From positions 25,700 through 89,699 of the forward strand of contig NZ_LZSC01000067.1 of the NCBI RefSeq assembly GCF_001665235.1: DNA of 64,000 nucleotides, given 5' to 3'. Within the stretch, counting starts at the first letter, position 1, and every line of letters starts with the position of its first letter. Source of the DNA: Mycobacterium sp. 1100029.7 (GTDB taxonomy: Bacteria; Actinomycetota; Actinomycetes; Mycobacteriales; Mycobacteriaceae). Both the position numbers and the translations under genes were made by a program. The notes below the pieces were generated by a model. That model did no database searches. It was not told the origin of the DNA and worked only from the letters and a program-made list of their open reading frames with translations. Of the stretch, positions 16,417 through 25,507 are shown piece after piece.

Positions 16417-17622
16417 CTAGGCCAGCGGCGCGGTCGGGGTGAACGTCACCGGCATCTGCTCCAGGCCGGACACGAAGTTGGCCGGGCGCAACGGCAGCGC
16501 CGCGTCGGAGGCAAGCCGCATGTCAGGAAGACGCTGCAGCAGTCGGGTCTGCATGATCGACAGCTCCAGCCGCGCAAGCTGGTTGCCCAGACAGAAGTGC
16601 GTGCCGAAGCCGAACGCGAGGTGGTTGTTCGGGTAGCGCTCGATGTTGAAGCTCTCCGGTTCCTCGAACACCTTCTCGTCGAAGTTCGCCGATTCGAACA
16701 GCAGGATCATCTTTTCGCCCTCGTGCAGCTGGGTGCCGTGGAACTCGGTGTCCGCGGTGATCGTCCGCGCCATGTTCTTCACCGGCGCGGTCCAGCGCAA
16801 CATCTCTTCAATTGCGTTGGGCAACAAGCTCAAATCGCTGGCCAGCCGCCTGTGCTGGTCCGGGTGCAGCAACAACTGCCGGGTTCCGCCGGACAGCGTG
16901 TGCCGCGTGGTCTCGTCGCCGCCGATCAGAAGCAGCAGCACCTCGGTGACGATCTGGTGGTCCTCCAGTCGCGCACCTTCGACCTCGGCGTGCACGAGAA
17001 CGCTGACCAGGTCGTCGGTCGCTTCCTTCTTGCGTTCCTCGATCATGCCCATCATGTTTTGGCTGTAGGTGGCGAAAGCCTCCATCGTGACCTGGACGTC
17101 CGCCTCGGCGGCGGTGCTACTCAGGGAGCTGACCAAGTCGTCGGACCACTTGAGGAACATCGCGCGCTCCTCGGGACGCACCCCGAGCATGTCGCCGATG
17201 ACCGCCATCGGCAGGGGTGCGGCGAGGTCCCAGACGAAGTCGCACTCGCCGCGTTCGCACACCGCGTCGATCAGCGTGTCGCACAGCGAGGTGATCGAGG
17301 CTTCCAGGTTCTTCACCCGCTTGCGGGTGAAGCCGTAGTTGACGAGCTTGCGCCGCAATAGATGTTGCGGATCGTCCATCTCGATCATCATCTCGACGCC
17401 CGGCTGATCGGGTCGGATACCGCCGGCGTTGGAGAACAGCTCGGGGTTGCGCTCGGCTTCGATGACGGACTGATACGTCGACGCCGCGGCCAGCCCGTTG
17501 CGGTCCCGGAAAACCGGCTCGTGCTCGCGCATCCACTTGTAGATGGGACGCGAGTCACCGGCGTAGAAGGCGCCGTCGGTCAGGTCGACGTCGGGCTTGG
17601 TCGGTAATCCAACAACTGTCAT
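16417..17622 (-). CDS. cyp142: Cytochrome P450 CYP142, steroid C26 monooxygenase
   Basis: 401-residue P450 that oxidises the terminal methyl of cholesterol/cholest-4-en-3-one, backing up CYP125 with the opposite C25 stereochemistry. I-helix 'GGDETTR' (234-240), ExxR 'EMLR' (273-276), and the haem loop 'FGFGTHFCLGNQLAR' with the iron-ligand Cys344. The ATG 17622-17620 overlaps the stop of the upstream acetoacetate-decarboxylase-like gene (ATGA). The pair is probably transcribed from the KstR site at 18346. Confidence 0.95.
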   Translation of the reverse strand: MTVVGLPTKPDVDLTDGAFYAGDSRPIYKWMREHEPVFRDRNGLAAASTYQSVIEAERNPELFSNAGGIRPDQPGVEMMIEMDDPQHLLRRKLVNYGFTRKRVKNLEASITSLCDTLIDAVCERGECDFVWDLAAPLPMAVIGDMLGVRPEERAMFLKWSDDLVSSLSSTAAEADVQVTMEAFATYSQNMMGMIEERKKEATDDLVSVLVHAEVEGARLEDHQIVTEVLLLLIGGDETTRHTLSGGTRQLLLHPDQHRRLASDLSLLPNAIEEMLRWTAPVKNMARTITADTEFHGTQLHEGEKMILLFESANFDEKVFEEPESFNIERYPNNHLAFGFGTHFCLGNQLARLELSIMQTRLLQRLPDMRLASDAALPLRPANFVSGLEQMPVTFTPTAPLA

Positions 17623-18335
17623 GAGATCTCCTGGGCATCGCCGAATGTCATCTGTACCTGGTCAGCAGAGCTGGATAACAGAGCGCGCTTCGGAAGACCA
17701 AGCGACGCAAGTTCTTTCGCGTAGGGATGATCTCCCAGCCGGACGTTCACGCCGCCAAGCCGAGTCCGCACACCGTCGAGCGTGTGCTCGAAGGCCGTCT
17801 CGCGGGTGATCCCGTCGCGATGCGAGTAGCTGCGCTGCGCTTGCTGTCGCGGGGTCAGCCGAATCGGCAGACCGGGGCTGAAGTCCATCCCGATCACCAG
17901 TTGCCCGTCGACCACGCATTCGAACCCGAACTGGTGGCCCTCGCGAATGCTGAAGTCCGCCATTACTTTCGGGTAGCCCCAGATTTTCGTGCCGGCCTCC
18001 AGCGTGAACGGCTGATCGACGGGCAGGTGGTGGATGAACGCGCCGGCGTCCGCGAGAGCGCGTGGCCCGCCCGCGCTCGACCCGGGCGGATTGACCATCA
18101 CGCTGGTACCGAATTCGTAGTACTGCCCCAGATCCCCGTCGATGTAGTGCATCAACATCAGTACGACGATTGCGCGACCGGGCAGATAGCGGCAGACCTG
18201 CAGGCCGCTGTAGTCGATCAACTGCTGGGCGGCGTCGGCGCTGACCGAGAACATCGCCATGTGCTGGTTTGCCTTGCGGATCCTCACCGGCATGGTGAGG
18301 ACAGTGCCGGCGATGGTGTGCTGCGACACAGTCAT
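17619..18335 (-). CDS. Acetoacetate-decarboxylase-fold protein (Rv3519-like)
   Basis: 238 residues with the ADC-family core: 'AGTKIWGYPKVMADF' corresponds to the Schiff-base Lys region of acetoacetate decarboxylase. The first Lys after Pro is kept, but the second Lys that tunes it is a Val. 'LVIGMDFSPGLPI' and 'YEFGTSVMVNPPG' also fit the fold. It is co-translated with cyp142 (ATGA overlap) and preceded by a KstR box 10 bp upstream of the ATG at 18335. It could be a retro-aldol, hydratase or lactonase-type enzyme on steroid intermediates; no function is established to my knowledge. Confidence 0.82.
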   Translation of the reverse strand: MTVSQHTIAGTVLTMPVRIRKANQHMAMFSVSADAAQQLIDYSGLQVCRYLPGRAIVVLMLMHYIDGDLGQYYEFGTSVMVNPPGSSAGGPRALADAGAFIHHLPVDQPFTLEAGTKIWGYPKVMADFSIREGHQFGFECVVDGQLVIGMDFSPGLPIRLTPRQQAQRSYSHRDGITRETAFEHTLDGVRTRLGGVNVRLGDHPYAKELASLGLPKRALLSSSADQVQMTFGDAQEIS

Positions 18336-18345
18336 CCGGCCAATC

Positions 18346-18359
18346 TAGAACGTGTTCTT
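18346..18359. promoter_or_regulatory. KstR operator upstream of the Rv3519-like gene and cyp142
   Basis: TAGAACGTGTTCTT; the AAC/GTT core is exact and only the final A of TnnAACnnGTTnnA is replaced by T. It lies in the 43-bp gap between the oxidoreductase stop and the decarboxylase-like ATG. Confidence 0.82.
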
Positions 18360-18378
18360 GATAAGTGGCAAGAACCGT

Positions 18379-19410
18379 CTAGACAAGCGTGGCTAGCTCG
18401 CGGACCTGCTCCGTGTTGCGCCCGGACACCACCATCATCGTGACGCCGGCGGCCTCCCAGGCCTTGATCTGCTTACGGACGTAGTCCAGGTCGCCCACGA
18501 TCGCGGCGTCATCGATGACCTCGTCGGGGATGATCTCGGCAGCCTTGTCCTTTTGATTGCTGCGGAACAGCTTGGTGACGTCGTCGACCACTTGCGCGTA
18601 ACCCATCCGGCGGTAGACGTCGGCGTGGAAGTTGGTGTCCTCGGCCCCCATTCCGCCCATGTAGAGCGCGATGTAGGGCTTCATGGCAGCGAACGCGGCG
18701 GGGCGGTCCTCGGTGATGACGATGTTGGCCGTCGCACAGATCTCGAAGTCCTTGCGGCTGCGCCGCGCACCCGGGCGCGCGAAACCTTCGTCCAGCCATT
18801 CGTTGTAGGTGTCGGCCATTCGCGGCGTGTAGAAGATCGGCAGCCAGCCGTCGCAGACCTCGGCGGCCAGCGCGACGTTCTTCGGCCCCTCGGCGCCCAG
18901 CATGATCGGGATGTCGGCGCGCAGCGGGTGGGTGATGGGCTTGAGCGGCTTGCCCAGACCCGTCGTTCCCTCGCCCGTTCGCGGCAGCGGGTAGTGGGGG
19001 CCGTCGCTGGTCACCGGCTCCTTGCGGGCCCACACCTGCCGGATGATGTCGATGTATTCACGAGTGCGCGCCAGCGGCTTGGGAAATGACTGGCCGTACC
19101 AGCCCTCCACCACCTGTGGCCCGGACACGCCCAGCCCCAGAATGTGCCGGCCGCCGGAGAGGTGGTCGAGCGTCAGGGCGGCCATCGCGCACGCCGTCGG
19201 GGTCCGCGCAGAAAGCTGGACGACCGACGTGCCCAGTCGCACCCGCTGCGTCGACGAACCCCACCAGGCCAGCGGGGTGTAGGCGTCGGATCCCCACGCC
19301 TCGGCGGTGAATACGGCGTCGAATCCGGCTTCCTCGGCTGCGGCGACAAGCTCCGCGTGGTTCTCCGGCGGCTGAGCACCCCAATATCCGAGCTGCAAAC
19401 CCAGCTTCAT
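18379..19410 (-). CDS. LLM-class F420-dependent oxidoreductase (Rv3520c-like)
   Basis: 343 residues from the ATG at 19410 (GCGAAAGAAA upstream). Luciferase-like monooxygenase TIM barrel: N-terminal 'MKLGLQLGYWG', 'RVRLGTSVVQLSARTPTACAM', and 'RHILGLGVSGPQVVEGWYG' are typical of the F420-dependent subgroup (glucose-6-phosphate dehydrogenase / Rv3520c). It probably transfers hydride from F420H2 to a steroid intermediate, or oxidises one. Divergent from the DUF35 gene across a perfect KstR operator, so sterol-inducible. The exact reaction is unknown. Confidence 0.88.
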   Translation of the reverse strand: MKLGLQLGYWGAQPPENHAELVAAAEEAGFDAVFTAEAWGSDAYTPLAWWGSSTQRVRLGTSVVQLSARTPTACAMAALTLDHLSGGRHILGLGVSGPQVVEGWYGQSFPKPLARTREYIDIIRQVWARKEPVTSDGPHYPLPRTGEGTTGLGKPLKPITHPLRADIPIMLGAEGPKNVALAAEVCDGWLPIFYTPRMADTYNEWLDEGFARPGARRSRKDFEICATANIVITEDRPAAFAAMKPYIALYMGGMGAEDTNFHADVYRRMGYAQVVDDVTKLFRSNQKDKAAEIIPDEVIDDAAIVGDLDYVRKQIKAWEAAGVTMMVVSGRNTEQVRELATLV

Positions 19411-19470
19411 TTTCTTTCGCCTTTCTCGGCTGAACCGGACCCGACCACGACCCAATGTTGAAACGGTTCT

Positions 19471-19484
19471 TAGAACCTGTTCTA
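19471..19484. promoter_or_regulatory. KstR operator between Rv3520c-like and Rv3521-like genes
   Basis: TAGAACCTGTTCTA, a complete palindrome matching TnnAACnnGTTnnA. It is 9 bp upstream of the plus-strand GTG at 19494 and 60 bp upstream of the minus-strand ATG at 19410. Confidence 0.92.
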
Positions 19485-19493
19485 CTCGATGGC

Positions 19494-20498
19494 GTGACAG
19501 CCACTTCGAGCGGCCCGACCACGACGGATCACTCCGAGCCGCCTCTCTCAGCGCCGTTAACTCTGGCCTTCGACTACACCCGTTCAGTCGGAACCACGCT
19601 AGGGAAGTTCTTCACCGCCCTGCGTGAACGCCGCGTGCTCGGGGTGCGCGGATCGGATGGCCGGGTGCATGTGCCACCGGCGGAATACGACCCGGTCACC
19701 TACGAACCGCTGGGCGAAATGGTACCGGTCTCATCGGTCGGCACCGTGGTCTCGTGGACCTGGCAGGCCGAGCCGCTGGGCGGCGAACCGTTGGACCGGC
19801 CGTTCGCCTGGGCGCTGATCAAGCTGGACGGCGCGGACACCCCGTTGATCCACGCCGTTGATGTGGGACCCTCCGGTCCTTCCGCGATTAAGACCGGCGC
19901 CCGGGTGCACGTGCATTGGGCCGACGAGACGGTCGGCGCCATCACCGACATCGCGTACTTCAAGCTGGGCGACGAAGAAGAGCCGACCGCACCCGAAGGG
20001 TCCGCCAGCGACCAGGACCCGGTCACGATGATCGTCACCCCGGTGTCGCTGACCATCCAGCACAGCGCCTCACACGAGGAGAGCGCATACCTGCGCGCCA
20101 TCGCCGAAGGCAAGCTGCTGGGCGCGAAGACCGGCGAAAAAGGCAAGGTCTATTTCCCGCCGCACGGCGCCGACCCGGCGACCGGCCAGCCCACCACCGA
20201 CTTCGTCGAGCTTCCCGACAAGGGCACGGTGACGACGTTCGCGATCATCAACATCCCGTTCCAGGGTCAGCGCATCAAGCCGCCTTACGTGGCGGCCTAT
20301 GTGCTGCTCGATGGCGCCGACATTCCGTTCCTGCATCTGGTCGCCGACATCGACGCGAACGAGGTGCGGATGGGCATGCGGGTGGAAGCGGTGTGGCGGC
20401 CTCGCGACGAGTGGGGATACGGCATCGACAACATCGAGTACTTCCGGCCGACCGGTGAGCCGGACGCCGACTACGACACCTACAAGCACCACCTGTAA
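19494..20498 (+). CDS. Tandem DUF35 OB-fold protein (Rv3521-like)
   Basis: 334 residues from GTG 19494, chosen because the KstR box ends 9 bp upstream; the true start might be slightly downstream. Two DUF35/OB-fold modules are visible, about residues 35-160 ('GVRGSDGRVHVPPAEYDP...VSSVGTVVSW...HAVDVG') and about 180-315 ('GAKTGEKGKVYFPPHGADP...VTTFAIINIPF...HLVADID'). I see no cysteine, so the zinc-ribbon usual in DUF35 proteins is missing. DUF35 domains partner thiolase-like proteins: ChsH2 uses one to hold Ltp2. With ltp4 and ltp3 directly downstream, this protein is likely their scaffold. Confidence 0.88.
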   Translation: MTATSSGPTTTDHSEPPLSAPLTLAFDYTRSVGTTLGKFFTALRERRVLGVRGSDGRVHVPPAEYDPVTYEPLGEMVPVSSVGTVVSWTWQAEPLGGEPLDRPFAWALIKLDGADTPLIHAVDVGPSGPSAIKTGARVHVHWADETVGAITDIAYFKLGDEEEPTAPEGSASDQDPVTMIVTPVSLTIQHSASHEESAYLRAIAEGKLLGAKTGEKGKVYFPPHGADPATGQPTTDFVELPDKGTVTTFAIINIPFQGQRIKPPYVAAYVLLDGADIPFLHLVADIDANEVRMGMRVEAVWRPRDEWGYGIDNIEYFRPTGEPDADYDTYKHHL

Positions 20499-20513
20499 AG
20501 GGCCCAACTGCAC

Positions 20514-21577
20514 ATGAGCGAACGCAAGGTTGCGGTCGTCGGCTTTGCCCACGCCCCGCATGTCCGCCGCACTGACGGCACCACCAACGGCGTCGAGATG
20601 TTGATTCCGTGCTTCACGCAGCTTTACGAGGAGCTGGGCATCACCAGGACCGACATCGGTTTCTGGTGTTCCGGGTCCTCCGATTACCTTGCTGGACGGG
20701 CATTTTCGTTCATCTCGGCCATCGACTCGATTGGCGCGGTGCCGCCGATCAACGAGTCGCACGTCGAAATGGACGCGGCCTGGGCACTTTACGAGGCCTA
20801 CATCAAAATCCTGACCGGCGAGGTCGACACTGCGCTGGTGTACGGCTTCGGAAAGTCCTCGGCGGGCATCCTGCGCCAGATCCTGTCGCGGCAGACCGAC
20901 CCCTACACCGTCGCGCCGTTGTGGCCGGACTCGGTGTCGCTGGCCGGACTGCAGGCCCGCGCCGGGCTCGACTCCGGTAAGTGGACCGACATCCAGATGG
21001 CCCGCGTTGCGTTTGATGCGTTCGCCAACGCCCGCCGCATCGACCGGGTGGAGCCGCCGGTCAACGTCGAGGAGCTGCTGGACCGACCGTTCTTTGCCGA
21101 CCCGCTGCGCCGCCACGACATCGCACCGGTCACCGACGGAGCGGCCGCGATTGTGCTCGCCGCCGACGGCCGTGCCCGCGAGTTACGCGAAAACCCGGCC
21201 TGGATAACCGGAATCGAGCACCGCATCGAAACCCCGGTGCTCGGAGCCCGTGATCTCACTACCTCGACTTCGACCCGGGCAGCGGCCAAGGTCGCCACCG
21301 GCGACAACACGTCGAACCTCGACGTCGCCGAGATCCACGCGCCGTTCACCCATCAGCACCTGATTCTGACGGACGCCATCCGGATTCCGGGCAAGACGAA
21401 AGTCAATCCCTCCGGTGGAGCGCTCTCGGCCAACCCGATGTTCGTTGCCGGGCTCGAGCGCATCGGTTTTGCCGCACAACACATTTGGGATGGTTCTGCG
21501 AACCGGGTGCTGGCGCACGCCACCAGCGGGCCCGCGCTGCAGCAGAATCTGGTCGCGGTCATGGAAGGAAAGAACTG

Positions 21578-21578
<1 letters not shown>
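20514..21578 (+). CDS. ltp4: Lipid-transfer-protein/thiolase-like aldolase Ltp4
   Basis: Thiolase-superfamily protein of 354 residues of the SCP-x/Ltp2 type, which in related enzymes performs retro-aldol cleavage rather than thiolysis. The N-terminal 'VAVVGFAHAPHVRR', 'VTDGAAAIVLA', and C-terminal 'KVNPSGGALSANPMFVAGL' fit the family. The nucleophilic Cys of true thiolases is not present at the expected site ('ESHVEMDAAWALY'). It starts 15 bp after the DUF35 gene and overlaps ltp3 by TGATG. Probably acts as a heterodimer with Ltp3 on a C17 side-chain intermediate (perhaps from C24-branched sterols). Confidence 0.9.
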
Positions 21579-22771
<1,193 letters not shown>

Positions 22772-22773
22772 CG

Positions 22774-22815
22774 CCGGCGACGATGCAGAGCGCAGCGATG
22801 AGGAGGAGCGGCGAC
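22774..22815 (+). repeat. Leader cassette upstream of the SnoaL-like gene
   Basis: Copy of a repeated leader ending in GATGAGGAGGAGCGGCG and acting as Shine-Dalgarno region. It contains an ORF from ATG 22783 reading MQSAAMRRSGDIG, whose TGA (22822-22824) overlaps the TTG start of the next gene (22817), so translation of the two may be coupled. Other copies: 46727, 50738, 53421 and 57155. Confidence 0.75.
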
Positions 22816-22816
22816 A

Positions 22817-23224
22817 TTGGCTGACCATCCTGCGCACGAGGCCGGCCGTCGCTCCCGCGAGGCCGTGATGGCCAGGGACAAAGAGGCGTGGCTGGCGGTG
22901 TTCGCCGACGACGGCATCGTGGAGGACCCCATCGGGCCCTCGCTGTTCGATCCCGAGGGCAACGGACACCGCGGCCGTGACGCGATTTCGGCGTTCTGGG
23001 ACAAGGCCATTGCCCCCACCGCCAAGATCGAGTTCGTGTTCCGCGACACCTATCAGTGCGGCAACGAGGAAGCCAACGTCGGGCACATTTTGATCACCAC
23101 GGGCGACTACCAAACGACCGCCGAGGGCGTGTTCACCTACAAGGCCAACGACGAGGGCAAGATGGTGGCCCTGCGCGCCTATTGGGAGATGGACCGCGCG
23201 GCGGCCAACACCCGGAAGATCTAA
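22817..23224 (+). CDS. SnoaL/NTF2-like protein (putative steroid isomerase-fold)
   Basis: 135 residues, cone-shaped NTF2 fold: 'SREAVMARDKEAWLAVFADDGIVEDPIG' N-terminal helices, then 'NGHRGRDAISAFWDKAI' and the curved sheet ending 'KMVALRAYWEMDRA'. This fold includes ketosteroid isomerases, SnoaL cyclases and limonene-epoxide hydrolases. The start is a TTG at 22817 behind AGGAGGAGC. It is the last gene of the KstR-controlled DUF35-ltp4-ltp3 unit, so it probably acts on a steroid-CoA intermediate. Its stop overlaps the convergent carbonic-anhydrase-like gene by 4 bp. Confidence 0.82.
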   Translation: MADHPAHEAGRRSREAVMARDKEAWLAVFADDGIVEDPIGPSLFDPEGNGHRGRDAISAFWDKAIAPTAKIEFVFRDTYQCGNEEANVGHILITTGDYQTTAEGVFTYKANDEGKMVALRAYWEMDRAAANTRKI

Positions 23225-23745
23225 AGCGGTTCCAGCCCGGCCAGATGCCGCTGCGCCAGGTCGCGGTAGGCCTGCGGGTTCAAGTTGATCCACATCTCCG
23301 CACCCGTCCCGGCGATCGGGCCCTTGATCTGAGCAGGGGCTCCGACCACGAGCACCCCGGCCGGGATTTGAGTGCCGGCGGTCACCAGAGAGTGCGCGGC
23401 GATCAAGCTGCGCGCCCCGATGACCGCGCCGTCTAGAACCGTCGCGTGGTTGGCGATCAGTGCCTCAGAACCGACGTGGGCCCCGTGAATGACGCACATG
23501 TGGGCAACGGTGGCCCCCGGGCCGATGTCGACGGGAATTCCGGGCGGTGCGTGCAACACCGATCCGTCCTGCACATTGGCGCCTTCGCGGACGACGATCG
23601 GCCCGTAGTCGCCGCGCAGTACGGCGTTGAACCACACCGACGCCCCGGCCTCGACCGTGACATCGCCGATCAGGGTCGCGGTCGGCGCCACGAACGCCGT
23701 CGGATCGATCCGTGGTGCGCGACCCTCGAAAGCAAACAGTGGCAT
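23221..23745 (-). CDS. Gamma-class carbonic anhydrase family protein (Rv3525c-like)
   Basis: 174-residue left-handed beta-helix protein built of hexapeptide repeats, with a C-terminal helix. The gamma-CA active-site set is present: R44 and D46 in 'LRGDYGP', Q59/D60/H65 in 'VQDGSVLH', and H82/H87 in 'AHMCVIHGAH', so the three zinc ligands are intact. It could be a real carbonic anhydrase or a related trimeric enzyme. It stands alone on the minus strand between ltp and kshA genes; a sterol role is not shown. Start ATG at 23745. Confidence 0.9.
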   Translation of the reverse strand: MPLFAFEGRAPRIDPTAFVAPTATLIGDVTVEAGASVWFNAVLRGDYGPIVVREGANVQDGSVLHAPPGIPVDIGPGATVAHMCVIHGAHVGSEALIANHATVLDGAVIGARSLIAAHSLVTAGTQIPAGVLVVGAPAQIKGPIAGTGAEMWINLNPQAYRDLAQRHLAGLEPL

Positions 23746-23816
23746 CGTTTAGATATACCCCAGCGTGAAAACCCTATGGTTAGGACCGCTGTCGTTGCGC
23801 GTCCACACCTAAAAAC

Positions 23817-23830
23817 TGTAACGTGTTCTA
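23817..23830. promoter_or_regulatory. KstR operator upstream of kshA
   Basis: TGTAACGTGTTCTA, exact match to TnnAACnnGTTnnA, 31 bp upstream of the kshA GTG. TGTAAC doubles as a plausible -10 hexamer, which would place the RNA start around 23830. Confidence 0.9.
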
Positions 23831-23861
23831 GTTAGAGGGCAAGCAGAGCTGGAGGTTGCAG

Positions 23862-25034
23862 GTGACTACCGACACCAAAGCGGTCGGCATCCGGGAAATC
23901 GATCCCGGCGCCCTGCCGACCAGATATGCCCGGGGCTGGCACTGCCTGGGCGTGGCGAAGGACTTCCAGGACGGCAAGCCGCACCCGATCGAAGCGTTCG
24001 GCACCAAGCTGGTGGTCTTCGCCGACTCACATGGCGACATCCACGTCCTCGACGGCTACTGCCGGCACATGGGCGGTGACCTGTCCGAGGGCACCATCAA
24101 GGGCGACGAGATCGCCTGCCCGTTCCACGACTGGCGTTGGGGTGGCGACGGCCGATGCAAGTTGGTGCCCTACGCCAAACGCACACCGAAGACGGCGCGC
24201 ACCCGGTCTTGGACCACCGACGTGCGTGGCGGTCTGCTGTTCGTCTGGCATGACCACGAGAACAACCCACCGGATCCGGCCGTCCAGATTCCCGACATCC
24301 CGGAATCGCACAGTGACGAGTGGACCGAGTGGCGATGGAACAGCATCCTCATCGAGGGCTCCAACTGCCGCGACATCATCGACAACGTCACCGACATGGC
24401 GCACTTCTTCTACATCCATTTCGGGTTGCCGACGTACTTCAAGAACGTCTTCGAGGGGCATGTCGCCTCGCAGTACCTGCACAACGTGGGCCGGCCGGAC
24501 GTCAACGACCTGGGGACCTCCTACGGTGAGGCGCACCTGGATTCCGAGGCGTCGTACTTCGGACCGTCGTTCATGATCAACTGGCTGCACAACAGCTACG
24601 GCGGCTTCAAGGCCGAGTCGATTCTGATCAACTGCCACTATCCGGTCACCCAGAACTCGTTCGTGCTGCAGTGGGGCGTCATCGTCGAAAAGCCCAAGGG
24701 CATGGACGAGAAGATGACCAACAAGCTGTCGAAGGTGTTCACCGAAGGCGTCAGCAAGGGCTTCTTGCAGGACGTCGAAATCTGGAAGCACAAGACCCGG
24801 ATCGACAACCCGCTGCTGGTCGAGGAGGACGGCGCCGTCTATCAGCTGCGCCGCTGGTATCAGCAGTTCTACGTCGACGTCGCCGACATCGAGCCGGAAA
24901 TGGTGGAGCGCTTCGAAATCGAGGTGGACACCACCCGCGCCAACGAGTACTGGAACGCTCAGGTTGCAGAGAATCTGAAGGCACAGGACGCCGAAGGCCC
25001 TGCGGCCGAAGAAGTTCCAGTCGAACAGCACTGA
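23862..25034 (+). CDS. kshA: 3-ketosteroid 9-alpha-hydroxylase, oxygenase component KshA
   Basis: Rieske non-haem iron oxygenase of 390 residues that hydroxylates C9 of androstadienedione-type steroids (or their CoA esters), which with KstD opens ring B. Rieske ligands C67/H69 ('CRHMGG') and C86/H89 ('CPFHDW'); mononuclear iron site H181, H186 and D304 in 'NVTDMAHFFYIHFG' and 'LQDVEIWKH'. The GTG at 23862 has GGAGG six bases upstream; an in-frame TTG at 23856 is less likely. The reductase partner KshB is encoded elsewhere. The gene follows a KstR operator and is 4 bp before the four-Cys gene. Confidence 0.97.
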   Translation: MTTDTKAVGIREIDPGALPTRYARGWHCLGVAKDFQDGKPHPIEAFGTKLVVFADSHGDIHVLDGYCRHMGGDLSEGTIKGDEIACPFHDWRWGGDGRCKLVPYAKRTPKTARTRSWTTDVRGGLLFVWHDHENNPPDPAVQIPDIPESHSDEWTEWRWNSILIEGSNCRDIIDNVTDMAHFFYIHFGLPTYFKNVFEGHVASQYLHNVGRPDVNDLGTSYGEAHLDSEASYFGPSFMINWLHNSYGGFKAESILINCHYPVTQNSFVLQWGVIVEKPKGMDEKMTNKLSKVFTEGVSKGFLQDVEIWKHKTRIDNPLLVEEDGAVYQLRRWYQQFYVDVADIEPEMVERFEIEVDTTRANEYWNAQVAENLKAQDAEGPAAEEVPVEQH

Positions 25035-25038
25035 CGAC

Positions 25039-25485
25039 ATGCCTGACGACCAGTCGGCCGTCCCGGACGTCGACCAGCTCGCCCGGTCGATGCTGTTGTT
25101 GCATGGCGACGGACATGACCACGAGGACAAGCCCGCCCATGACGGCGGCTCCGGATCTTGGTCGAAGTCAAGGGATTTCGCGAACGATCCGGAACGCGCC
25201 GCCGCCGTTCGCGAGGCCAGCCGCGCCGACCGGGAGCGCTACCTCACGTCGGGCCTGCAGCCGGTGGACTGCCGGTTCTGCCATGTCACGGTGACGGTCA
25301 GGCGGCTCGGACCGGGACACACTGCGGTGCAATGGAATAGCGAGGCAACCCAGCGTTGTGCGCACTTCGCCGAGATACGCGAGTCCGGCGGCGACACCGC
25401 CCGCACCCGGGCGTGCCCCCGGCTGTCCGACAGCATTGAACACGCGGTCGCCGAGGGCTACCTGGAGCGTCCCGAAGAAGACTGA
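25039..25485 (+). CDS. Small four-Cys, His-rich protein (Rv3527-like)
   Basis: 148 residues, ATG 4 bp after kshA, so co-transcribed. N-terminal third is acidic with a His cluster (H22, H26, H28, H34). The C-terminal part has four Cys (C78 and C81 in 'CRFC', C107, C126 in 'RACPRL'), which could bind zinc or an iron-sulfur cluster. No enzymatic motif is recognised. Its fixed place after kshA in sterol degraders suggests help in KshA maturation or electron transfer; that is a guess. Confidence 0.75.
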   Translation: MPDDQSAVPDVDQLARSMLLLHGDGHDHEDKPAHDGGSGSWSKSRDFANDPERAAAVREASRADRERYLTSGLQPVDCRFCHVTVTVRRLGPGHTAVQWNSEATQRCAHFAEIRESGGDTARTRACPRLSDSIEHAVAEGYLERPEED

Positions 25486-25507
25486 TCGAATTCGTCGCCG
25501 CGAGTGA

